From positions 157,685,547-157,749,546 of the forward strand of contig JALIGW010000001.1 in NCBI GenBank assembly GCA_023053685.1: a DNA stretch of 64,000 nucleotides, given 5' to 3'. This document shows, piece after piece, positions 46,462 through 54,412 of the stretch. This DNA is from Diadophis punctatus similis (lineage: Eukaryota > Chordata > Lepidosauria > Squamata > Dipsadidae). The notes beneath the pieces were generated by a model. The model saw only the letters and a program-made list of their open reading frames with translations. It did no database searches and was not told the origin of the DNA. The first letter of the stretch is position 1. Every line of letters begins with the position of its first letter. The position numbers were made by a program, and so were the translations under genes.

Positions 46462-47804
46462 ATCAGGCCATCCAGCACCTGTTGGACATTCGAGCCATCC
46501 AACAGGTGCCTGAGGACCAACAGGGGCAGGGCTTCTACTCCATCTTATTTGTAGTGCCCAAATCCTCGGGTGGGTGGAGAGCAATACTGGACCTTAAGCG
46601 CCTCAATAGGTTCATAGTCCATAAGAAATTCAAAATGCACACCCTGCATTCCATTCTGGCAAGTATTAGGAAGGGAGATCTACTGTCATCCATAGATCTC
46701 TCGGAGGCTTACCTCCACATTCCAATTCGGCCATCTCACCGCCAGTACTTACGGTTTTGCTATGCAGGGGTGCATTATGAATATGGGGCACTCCCCTTTG
46801 GCCTGTCCTCAGCGCCAAGGGTCTTCACTAAGGTCCTGGCGGCCCTCACCACCCACCTCAGGTCCTTTCCCATCAGGATCCAGTGCTACCTGGACGATAT
46901 TCTCATCTCCTCAGCCTCTCCTTCTCAGGCTGAGAGAGATGTTCAGGTAGTGCTTCACACCCTAGACCATCTTGGCTTCTTGGTCAATCGACCCAAGAGT
47001 CAGCTGAATCCCTCTACTAGGATCGTCCACTTGGGGGCGATCATTGATTCCCTGGAGTGTAAGGTGTACCTTTCCCAGGAACGGAGAAACAGCCTATTGG
47101 ACTTAACCCAGCAAGTTCTGAGGCAAAAATCTTCCCCGCTGAACCGGCTGTCTTCCCTCCTGGGCAAGATGATTTCAACTCTTCGCATAGTTCCATGGGC
47201 ACACCTACACTCCAGGGACCTCCAATGGCTGCTTCTCCCTTACCAACGTCAGGGCAAAGCCAATGCTCCTACCAAGGTGAGGCTCCCAGCCTCGGTCAGG
47301 GAGTCCCTGCAATGGTGGACCACGTCTGCGGTTCACAAGGGCACCTGTTTCCTTCCCCCACAACAGATCGTTGTCACCACGGATGCCAGCTTAACAGGGT
47401 GGGGGGCCCACGCCGAATCTCTGGTGGTGCAGGGCACGTGGTCGCAAGCTGAGGCGACCCTTAGCATTAATATCCTTGAGCTAAGAGCGGTTTCTCTTGC
47501 TCTGAAACAATTTCGCCCTAATATAGAGAACTCACACGTCCTGGTCCTCACGGACAACGTGGCCACCAAGGCCCACATTAATAGGCAAGGAGGCACCATG
47601 TCTGGCCAGCTGATGGCCGAAGCCATGCAATTAGGCCTCTGGGCGGAACGCCACCTGTTGTCACTCGAGGCCGAGCATATCTCAGGAGTGGATAATGACA
47701 CGGCAGACTGGCTTAGCCGCAACCGAATAGACAATTCGGAATGGAGCCTGCATCCCTCATTTATTTCACCAGCTAGTGGGTCAATTTGGTCAACCAGTGA
47801 TTGA
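46350..47804 (+). CDS. DIRS reverse transcriptase-RNase H
   Basis: Residue numbers are for this open frame of 484 codons; genuine homology begins near residue 33 (RILMNQAIQ). RT: VVPKSSGGWRAILDLKRLN at 68-86, catalytic Asp116 in SSIDLSEAYL, ALPFGLSSAPRVFTK at 147-161, YLDD at 180-183 with two catalytic Asp. RNase H: Asp345 in TTDASLTGWG, Glu377 in NILELRA, Asp402 in LTDN, and Asp450 or Asp453 in VDNDTADWLSR. The enzyme copies element RNA to DNA and removes the template. The last ~15 residues appear out of frame: the methylase-like domain continues one frame higher from about 47760, which suggests an extra base there. Confidence 0.85.
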   Translation: MGLPNPEVRSFSGVSLHPPRFFLRCPISSNPQKRILMNQAIQHLLDIRAIQQVPEDQQGQGFYSILFVVPKSSGGWRAILDLKRLNRFIVHKKFKMHTLHSILASIRKGDLLSSIDLSEAYLHIPIRPSHRQYLRFCYAGVHYEYGALPFGLSSAPRVFTKVLAALTTHLRSFPIRIQCYLDDILISSASPSQAERDVQVVLHTLDHLGFLVNRPKSQLNPSTRIVHLGAIIDSLECKVYLSQERRNSLLDLTQQVLRQKSSPLNRLSSLLGKMISTLRIVPWAHLHSRDLQWLLLPYQRQGKANAPTKVRLPASVRESLQWWTTSAVHKGTCFLPPQQIVVTTDASLTGWGAHAESLVVQGTWSQAEATLSINILELRAVSLALKQFRPNIENSHVLVLTDNVATKAHINRQGGTMSGQLMAEAMQLGLWAERHLLSLEAEHISGVDNDTADWLSRNRIDNSEWSLHPSFISPASGSIWSTSD

Positions 47805-48162
47805 TCTATTTGCTACTCCAGGCAACGCTCAGTTGCCCAGGTTCATGTCTAGATACCACTCGCAGGGGGCGGAAGGGACTGATGCCCTTCGCTGTCGCTG
47901 GCCCCGAGGGTTACTTTATGCCTTTCCTCCAATCCCCATCATTCCGCAGGTCATCCGGAAATTGCTGGAGGAGGAAGCCGAGATGGTCCTTCTGGCACCC
48001 AACTGGCCAAGGAGGGCTTGGTACGCTGACCTAGTCTCCCTGTCGATCTCCCCCTCATGGAGGATCCCTCCGACAGAGTGGTCGCTTGTGCAGGGGTCAG
48101 TGCAGCATCCAGAACCTCACTGGCTGCAACTGACCGCCTGGCACTTGAGCGGCTCACTCTGA
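47761..48162 (+). CDS. DIRS Dam-methylase-like domain (frame-shifted from RT-RH)
   Basis: This frame reads LFHQLVGQFGQPVIDLFATP, followed by DALRCRWPRGLLYAFPPIP and VLLAPNWPRRAWYADL. These blocks are the N6-adenine-methylase-like domain found after RNase H in DIRS polymerases. Its function in the element is unknown; the family is often described as lacking clear catalytic proof. In relatives it is fused in frame to RT-RH; here it lies one frame higher. It ends at the TGA 48160-48162 and overlaps the recombinase ORF by about 105 bases. Confidence 0.72.
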   Translation, partial: LFHQLVGQFGQPVIDLFATPGNAQLPRFMSRYHSQGAEGTDALRCRWPRGLLYAFPPIPIIPQVIRKLLEEEAEMVLLAPNWPRRAWYADLVSLSISPSWRIPPTEWSLVQGSVQHPEPHWLQLTAWHLSGSL

Positions 48163-49232
48163 GGAGTCGCCGGGTCCCTGAGGACGTCTTGGAGGTCTTG
48201 CTGGACTCCCGCAGGCCGTCCACTCAAAGGATCTATGCTGCCTCCTGGAAGGCCTTCTGTTCCTGGTGTGCCAGGGAAGGGCATTCCCCATTAGATCTGT
48301 TTATTATAAATGTACTGCAATTTCTCCGCCAGGGGCTAGCCAAGGGTCTTTCCCCTAGCACTCTCAGACGTCAGGTAGCTGCCTTGTCAACGGTCCTGTC
48401 CTGCCCGTCTCTGGGGACACTCTCAGCTCACCCCCTGATCTCGAGATTCCTGAAGGGAGCGGTCAATAGATGCCCCCCAGTGGTACACAGGTATCCCACC
48501 TGGGACTTGTCAAAAGTGTTATCAGCACTCATGGGGGGTGTTTTTGAACCCTTGGACTCCACTCCTCTAGCTCACCTGTCCTACAAAGTGGTCTTCCTGG
48601 TGGTGGTTACTTCGGCCCGTCGCATCTCTGAACTGGCGGCCCTTTCTATTAGGAGTGACCTTTGTGTTTTCCACCAGGACAGAGTGGTCTTAAGACTGGA
48701 CCCTACCTTTCTCCCGAAGGTGAACTCATATTTTCACCGGGCCCAGGAGATTATATTACCCTCCTTCTACCCCACTCTATCTTCTGACATTGAGAAGCAG
48801 TGGCACCTCCTGGACGTGAGGCGGGCACTGGACATTTACATTCAAAGGACCTCGGCCATTCGCAAAACCGAGGCCTTGTTTGTCTCTTTCCACCACACTT
48901 CCTTGGGGAGGAAAGCATCCTCTGTCATGGTGGGTCGGTGGATTCGCACGGTCATATCTGTTGCCTATGAACAACTTTCATTGTCGCGGCCCACCAGGAT
49001 TACAGCCCACTCCACGCGCAGTGCGGCCACCACTGCGGCCTGGAACACTAGGGCCTCTATCGAGGAGATTTGCCGAGTGGCCACTTGGGCCTCTCCGACA
49101 CCATTTGTCCGGCACTACAGATTGGACGCCTTCGCCTCTCAGGAGGCTGACTTTGGGCGAAGGGTGCTGGAACAGGTAACTTTGGAGGGTGATGGTCCCA
49201 GCCAGAATCAGGATGCCCTCCCTGGGGACTGA
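48057..49232 (+). CDS. DIRS tyrosine recombinase, 391 aa, intact
   Basis: The enzyme integrates the circular cDNA by cut-and-rejoin through a phosphotyrosine bond. It starts at ATG 48057 inside the methylase-like frame. Residues about 45-140 are an N-terminal SAM-like core-binding domain (RPSTQRIYAASWKAFCSWC). The catalytic domain has Arg189 in SARRISELAAL, His318 and Arg321 in ITAHSTRSAATTAAW, Trp344 in ATWASPTPF (the His/Trp position) and the nucleophile Tyr354 in FVRHYRLD, ten residues later, which is the standard spacing. A lysine candidate is Lys286. No stop or frame change was seen, so the protein may be active. Confidence 0.9.
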   Translation: MEDPSDRVVACAGVSAASRTSLAATDRLALERLTLRSRRVPEDVLEVLLDSRRPSTQRIYAASWKAFCSWCAREGHSPLDLFIINVLQFLRQGLAKGLSPSTLRRQVAALSTVLSCPSLGTLSAHPLISRFLKGAVNRCPPVVHRYPTWDLSKVLSALMGGVFEPLDSTPLAHLSYKVVFLVVVTSARRISELAALSIRSDLCVFHQDRVVLRLDPTFLPKVNSYFHRAQEIILPSFYPTLSSDIEKQWHLLDVRRALDIYIQRTSAIRKTEALFVSFHHTSLGRKASSVMVGRWIRTVISVAYEQLSLSRPTRITAHSTRSAATTAAWNTRASIEEICRVATWASPTPFVRHYRLDAFASQEADFGRRVLEQVTLEGDGPSQNQDALPGD

Positions 49233-49247
49233 AGTACTTTGGTATGT

Positions 49248-49341
49248 CCCAATCTTGGCGGCTAGCTCCACCCAGGATGGAGAATGAGACGTTGTACTCA
49301 CCTGAGACGTCCATTCTTGTCCGGTGGAGCTAGCCGCCAAG
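49248..49341 (+). repeat. Internal complementary region of the DIRS element
   Basis: Bases 49248-49285 are the exact complement (38 of 38) of the left end 43247-43284. Bases 49283-49341 are the complement (57 of 59) of the right end 49647-49705. The two halves overlap by aat at 49283-49285. It is thus a copy of the joined ends of the element and is thought to template completion of the cDNA termini and circle formation. It starts 15 bases after the recombinase stop. Confidence 0.93.
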
Positions 49342-49505
49342 TCCCTCCCTCTGTCTCTGGCTGGACGAAGGTTTTTTGTTACTATGAGTCATTAGGTATT
49401 TAGGCCCTAGTTCATAGCATGCATTCTCACATCTTAGGTAGTTAGTTTTAGGTAATTAGGAGTACTGCTCTGCAGGGTTGGTTTGTTATATTAACCTATA
49501 GGATC

Positions 49506-49511
49506 AATAAA
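49506..49511 (+). terminator. Polyadenylation signal of the DIRS element
   Basis: An aataaa hexamer (gatcaataaagttg) lies between the internal complementary region and the right terminal repeat, about 270 bases after the recombinase stop, where RNA 3' processing would be expected. Confidence 0.5.
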
Positions 49512-49555
49512 GTTGTTGCAGTTCTTCGGCACATTGAGTCTGGCATTCGTTCCTC

Positions 49556-49705
49556 GTCAAAAGAGGGGGAACCAGGGCCTAGAACCACTATTTATACTTT
49601 TCCAGACTCAGTCTTGATTGGCTGGAAGGCTGTGCCAATACCCAATCTTGGCGGCTAGCTCCACCAGACGAGAATGGACGTCTCAGGTGAGTACAACGTC
49701 TCATT
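49556..49705 (+). repeat. Right inverted terminal repeat of the DIRS element
   Basis: Inverted copy of 43247-43369. The outer part carries its own text (gagaatggacgtctcaggtg, then agtacaacgtctcatt) that is repeated, complemented, in the internal complementary region. Host CR1 sequence starts at 49706. Confidence 0.9.
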
Positions 49706-50060
49706 TTCTTCCCTATTTTAACTTTGTTCCTAATCTGTTTTTTGTGGTGCTGTTTTTGATAGGTTGGACTGTTTTTTTTCCTTTGTGTAAAGACAGATGC
49801 AAAAAATGAGTTCAGTAGCTCTGCTTTCTCCCTGTTACTTGTCACCTTCTTGCCACTTTCTCCCAGCAATGGGCCAGTTGTTTCCTTGACTTTTTTCTTG
49901 TTTTAATATGTTGGAAGAAGCTTTTTTTTCTTATTTTTTACTTTTGTTGCAAGCCTTTGTTTATTGTGAGCCTTAGCTTTCCTCACTTCATCTTTGCTGG
50001 CTCGGGCTATTTGCTGATATTCTGCCTTAGTTATGTGCCCCTCTTTCCAGGATCCTGAGA
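49706..50060 (-). mobile_element. CR1 ORF2 fragment right of the DIRS element (minus strand)
   Basis: The minus-strand translation contains EKAELLNSFFASVFT and upstream pieces (an SFFQHIKTRKKS-like block), the classic CR1 ORF2 region between endonuclease and reverse transcriptase. It has frame changes. It continues, across the DIRS element, into 43135-43246. The 5' end is truncated near 50060. Confidence 0.75.
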
Positions 50061-50597
50061 CCAGAAATCAGCTGTGAAACCCAATGCTCCAACTTCAGTC
50101 AAACCAGCAGAAGTCTCTCAGCCCCCAAAAAAGGTTAAATGAGAATCTCTATTACAAGCTCAATGAAGTTACACAGAGCAACCGATTGCCTTCTGTGAGT
50201 GTAAGGGGTCAGTCTAATATCCACAGCAGTTTAAACCCACTGCTGGTGCTTTATATCTTTCCTGCATGTCAAGAAACTCCTTGCCCTGCTCTTCATGGTC
50301 TTGCAGCTGAGTAGTATTTGGTTATTGACTGAGTATTTGACACCTCAGTCAAAACCTGTGACTCACTAACAGTTTATTTGTATTGTATGGTATTGTAATG
50401 TGTTTTCAAAAGTAGGACTCCTCTTTAAAAAAAGGGAAGCTGTTTCTGTCGCTAATAGGATCTAATGTCATCATGCACATCTTTACTGTTAGTATATCCA
50501 CTTGCTTTCAGTATAATAAATGCCATCATTATCAGGTATCAACAATGGTTTACTGTCTTGCACACACAATAAACAGGTCGGACTCTATATTAAAAAA
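50061..50597. other. Unique spacer
   Basis: No gene recognised. Confidence 0.35.
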
Positions 50598-50661
<64 letters not shown>

Positions 50662-50699
50662 CAAACAAACAAACAAACAAATAATAAATAAATAAATAA

Positions 50700-50730
<31 letters not shown>

Positions 50731-50794
50731 TAAAAAATAAAAAATAAAAAATAAAAAATAAAAAATAAAAAATAAAAAATAAAAAATAAAAAAT

Positions 50795-50831
<37 letters not shown>

Positions 50832-50960
50832 AAATAAAAAATAAAAAATAAAAAATAATAAAAATAAAAATAAAAATAAAAATAAAAAAAATAAAAATAA
50901 AAAATAAAAAATAAAAAATAATAATAAAAAATTAAAAATTAAAAATTAAAAATTAAAAAA
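50598..50960. repeat. Compound A-rich simple-repeat array
   Basis: (AAGT)n to about 50660, (AAAC)n to about 50680, (AATA)-type units to about 50720, then imperfect (AAAAAT)n to about 50910 and an (AATTAAAA)-like end to about 50960. Over 360 bases with almost no C or G after 50680. Confidence 0.95.
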
Positions 50961-51312
50961 TGCAAATCTGACACCAAAACCTAAATATTCAAAAAATCAA
51001 TATGGGGAAATATCTCTGCTTCCCAGAATTTTCTGTCACTGACATTTAAAGTGAACCAAAGTAATGTAGAATGTGATGAGTAAATTAACTACAACTTATT
51101 AGAAATTCCAAATTTGAATCATGGCCCAAATAGAGTCAAAGGCTTTATAATTACATGCTTGGCCAGAATGAGAGAAATCCTAGCTGAAGTCTATCCTTGG
51201 CTACAGAAGCTCACTTGGCAGGTTTTGGAACAGTTACTTTCTGATCACCTAGCCTCTCTCTTAGCCCAACCCTCAAAGAACTGAAGCAAAGTGGGGAACA
51301 GGGGACACCATA
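50961..51312. other. Unique spacer
   Basis: No gene or repeat recognised. Confidence 0.35.
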
Positions 51313-51315
51313 TAT

Positions 51316-51390
<75 letters not shown>

Positions 51391-51492
51391 TTTGTGACAT
51401 TTATATACCGCCTCACAGTGAAAGCACTCTCTAAGCGGTTTACACCAGTAAGCAATGTATATTTATATTGCCCCCAACAATCTGGGTCCTAT
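51313..51492 (-). repeat. SINE 3' part with (TTTA)n tail (minus strand)
   Basis: A (TTTA)n array (51313-51392) is followed by tttatataccgcctcacagt, ctctaagcggtttacaccag and attgcccccaacaatctggg. The complement of this matches the 3' half of the SINE at 20145-20388 (gattgttgggggcaatat, gtaaaccgcttagagag). The array is the SINE tail, expanded. The tRNA-like head is missing. Confidence 0.7.
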
Positions 51493-52480
51493 ATATAACC
51501 TTGAGTTCACAAAGGGAAAGATGAGATATAAATCTAATAATTTTCTTCAAAAAAAATTAATAACTCAATGGTGCAGGAATGTCTTCATACTTAGCAATTG
51601 TTTTGTAACTTGCCACTACCATTAAGATAAACATCACTGCCTGGACCTTTCCATTTTGATTTGATTTGCTTCGACCACTAATGAATGAACATATTTTGAA
51701 CAACAATTTCCATTATGCGCTTTAGCAAAACATTTAAAGTCATAAAACTGAAAATGTAGATAACGGATGAATAGATATTGTTCTGGGCTGGGTTAAAATT
51801 ATCTTTATGAGTACATCATACATAGCCTCTGCCTTTCAAATGGGTATTAAGTGAGCTCTCCCCAGTGGGAGGATGCTCTTTGATCCGGAAGAACTTTCAT
51901 TAGTCAAATAGGAAGAGAAGCAAGTTTAGCCAGTTCCTTCTCTTAAACATGCATAGGCAGGAGGACTGCAAAACTCTTTGGACAACATGGAAGTTAGTCA
52001 TGAGAGCTGAAGGAGGGACTGTAAATTAAGAAAATTCTCCTCCTTTACTATGCCAGTGAATATCACCTCCTTGAATCAAATATTTTTCATCAGCAAAGGA
52101 ACAATACTGGGTACAACCTTATGTCTGAGAGAGGTAGGAAAGAAGAGTGGTTATCCAATTGTTCTCTGAAGCTAGTTAGAAAAAGTTTATATAACCATTG
52201 CATATTATCCTGGATTAAATGTCATTTCACGTAGATTATGCCGCTTCATCATATTTCTGCTTGGTGGAGACAGCTAAGAAATCTTGACTGGCCTAGATTT
52301 TTCTAGACACAGGTAGCATTTTTATGAGATGCATTCAAACTCAAAACCTAGGTACAATTTTGACCAGTGGACCTTTTTTTTTTTTTTTTGGTTCTACAGA
52401 TCAATCCTGAATACTAAATAGTTGAACCGCTAAGAACTCACCTACTTCCCTTCCCTTCCTTGGTATTCACAGTCGAAAAT
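51493..52480. other. Unique spacer
   Basis: No gene recognised. A poly-T run lies at about 52373-52390. Confidence 0.35.
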
Positions 52481-52488
52481 CACCTCAT

Positions 52489-52871
52489 CAGGGGTGGGTT
52501 CCAACTTACCTCGCTGCCGGTTCACTCCCTCCCGTGCTGCGTGGGTGCGCCGCGTGGGTGCGCGGGCGCACATGCACACTAATGAAAAATCCAGGGGGGG
52601 AGGGGAAACAAAGCCAAAAACAATGGTGACTGCATGCACAGTGCCGGAACTCGGCTTCTGTGCATGCTCAGAAGGAAAAAAAATAAAATAAAATAAATTC
52701 AACAAATATAAAATAAAATTAAAAATTAAAATTAAAATTTTTTTTAAAAAAAGATGGCACCGCCCACGGACTGGCACTGACCGATCTGGTTCAGTGACAT
52801 CATCATGACGTCACCAGCAGGTCCCTACCTGTTCGGGCGAACCGATCCGAACTGGGAGGAACCCACCCCTG
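52489..52871. mobile_element. Non-autonomous hAT element, CAGGGGTGGGTTCC ends, 383 bp
   Basis: The ends CAGGGGTGGGTTCC and GGAACCCACCCCTG are perfect inverted repeats over 14 bases. A perfect 8-bp duplication, cacctcat, is at 52481-52488 and 52872-52879. The interior is half GC-rich (cgtgggtgcgccgcgtgggt) and half A-rich (52675-52750). No transposase. Member of the CAGTGGTGGGTTC family, and among the youngest copies judging by its intact ends. Confidence 0.9.
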
Positions 52872-52879
52872 CACCTCAT

Positions 52880-54089
52880 CAAGTTTTGAAGATTCCTTCA
52901 AGATAGAACAAGAAAACAGAAGCAATTTCAATTTTCAATACGATTAGGGTTAATGGACTCATCATGATACCTTCTTTTATCTCCAGTTTTTTTTGGGGGG
53001 GAAATCTGCATTATCCAGTCCTAGAAGTAGCAAATGACAGCTTCGTCCATCAGTTCATTCAACAGAAGAGGATTTTTCTGACCGGCCTTTACCAACTACC
53101 TAGTTTCTCACAAAAGGGCATTTGCCAGGTGAATGATGGGTATTCTGTGAAATATTCTCCTTGTCATCACTTTTGGTCCTTTTATCTCAGACTGAGACAC
53201 CTTTTGACAGATAAGTTCAGTCACTGATGGAGGGAAGGGAGGGAGAGAAAAAAGAGAGGCAGCCTTTCTCAAAGGCAAGCCCACACTGCTCCCGTGTGGT
53301 TTCAGTGGAGAAGCAACAGAAAGAAAGAGCAGCAGGAGAAAAAGAGAGAGAAGAGGAGAGAGAGCCTTAGGCAGCAGAATGGGGGGATGGAGGAAAATAT
53401 GGACCATCGATTCTACAGCAAGGACACTGAAGAGACTTTCCAGGTCCTTTACTCTCTGCAGCAACACTTGACAAAAAAAAAGACACTGATCTACATCATG
53501 TCTTTGTCACAACAGAACTTCTCAATTAGCAATCAGCAAACACCTGGCAATTAATAAATGCAAAACTGCTATTACAGTGATATAAGCATTTTTTTAAAAA
53601 AAAAACCCAGATTAAAAATCTGGATAGCTGTCGTTTTATGAGGAAAGCCGAGAAGATTAAAAGGCTTGCGGTGTGGGGAGGCACTCCCATCCTTAGCAGA
53701 AATGACCATACAAGATTAGAAGCTGGGTTTATTCAAAGTTGGGTGATTGGTATATCTCGTTCAGTGCTGTTAGTCAAGCTGACAATGGACTCGTCCTCAC
53801 ATTCTGCTCACTGCAACATAGCGAATGAGCAATTTCTAAATGGCACATCCTCATGATATTGCCTGTCCCCAGCTCACAACCATTTAAAGGCGTCTTTACT
53901 TTCAGTAGAGTTCTCCCACTTCTTCCAACAAAGTTTCTGACACAATCTGGCAGCTTTCATCAACAATATTGTTACTGACATAAACAGAGATTGGGATTTG
54001 AATAGCTCCTATTGGCTGCTTGGGGCACACTCCCTCCCCTCCAGTCGCAGTGCATTCTTCTATAGGTTAACTTGTGCTACAAAGAGACT
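52880..54089. other. Unique DNA, includes a candidate conserved block
   Basis: No gene recognised. A purine-rich stretch lies at about 53230-53400. About 53620-53900 is complex, repeat-free sequence and a candidate conserved non-coding element. Confidence 0.35.
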
Positions 54090-54163
<74 letters not shown>

Positions 54164-54229
54164 GTTTGTTTGTTTGTTTGCTTGCTTGCTTGCTTCTGCA
54201 AAGGTAACCTGCCTGCCTGCCTGCCTGTG
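54090..54229. repeat. Compound (GT)n-(TTTG)n-(CTTG)n-(CCTG)n microsatellite
   Basis: (GT)n from 54090 to 54160, (TTTG)n to 54180, (CTTG)n to about 54195, a short gap, then (CCTG)n at about 54207-54229. Each block differs from the next by one base, suggesting stepwise mutation of one original repeat. Confidence 0.95.
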
Positions 54230-54277
54230 TTAAATGCCTGAGTTTTCCAAAATATTTTTCAGGTGTCTTAGAACTTG

Positions 54278-54412
54278 CAGGGGTCTCCAACCTTGGAAAC
54301 TTTAAGACTTGTGGACTTCAATGCCCAGAGTTCCTCAGCCAGTAAAGCTGGCTGAGAAATTCTGGGAGTTGAAGTCCACAAGTCTTAAAGTTGCCAAGGT
54401 TGGAGACCCCTG
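54278..54412. repeat. Fold-back repeat, second copy
   Basis: A palindromic element whose ends CAGGGGTCTCCAACCTTGG and CCAAGGTTGGAGACCCCTG are perfect inverted repeats with long matching arms (aagacttgtggacttcaat / gaagtccacaagtctt). Same family as 33055-33198. Flanking octamers agaacttg and tgtataaa do not match, so hAT-type insertion is not proven here. Confidence 0.8.

Larger units (their letters stand above)
43247..49705 (+). mobile_element. Complete DIRS-type tyrosine-recombinase retrotransposon, 6459 bp
   Basis: All DIRS hallmarks are present: inverted (not direct) terminal repeats, gag-like ORF, RT-RNase H, Dam-methylase-like domain, tyrosine recombinase in an overlapping frame, and an internal complementary region near the right end. 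There is no target duplication, as expected for recombinase integration. Termini were set where the internal complementary region stops matching each end; both ends carry ATT. The element is inserted in a CR1 LINE. Gag and recombinase are open; the RT-methylase frame has two apparent one-base changes. Confidence 0.92.
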
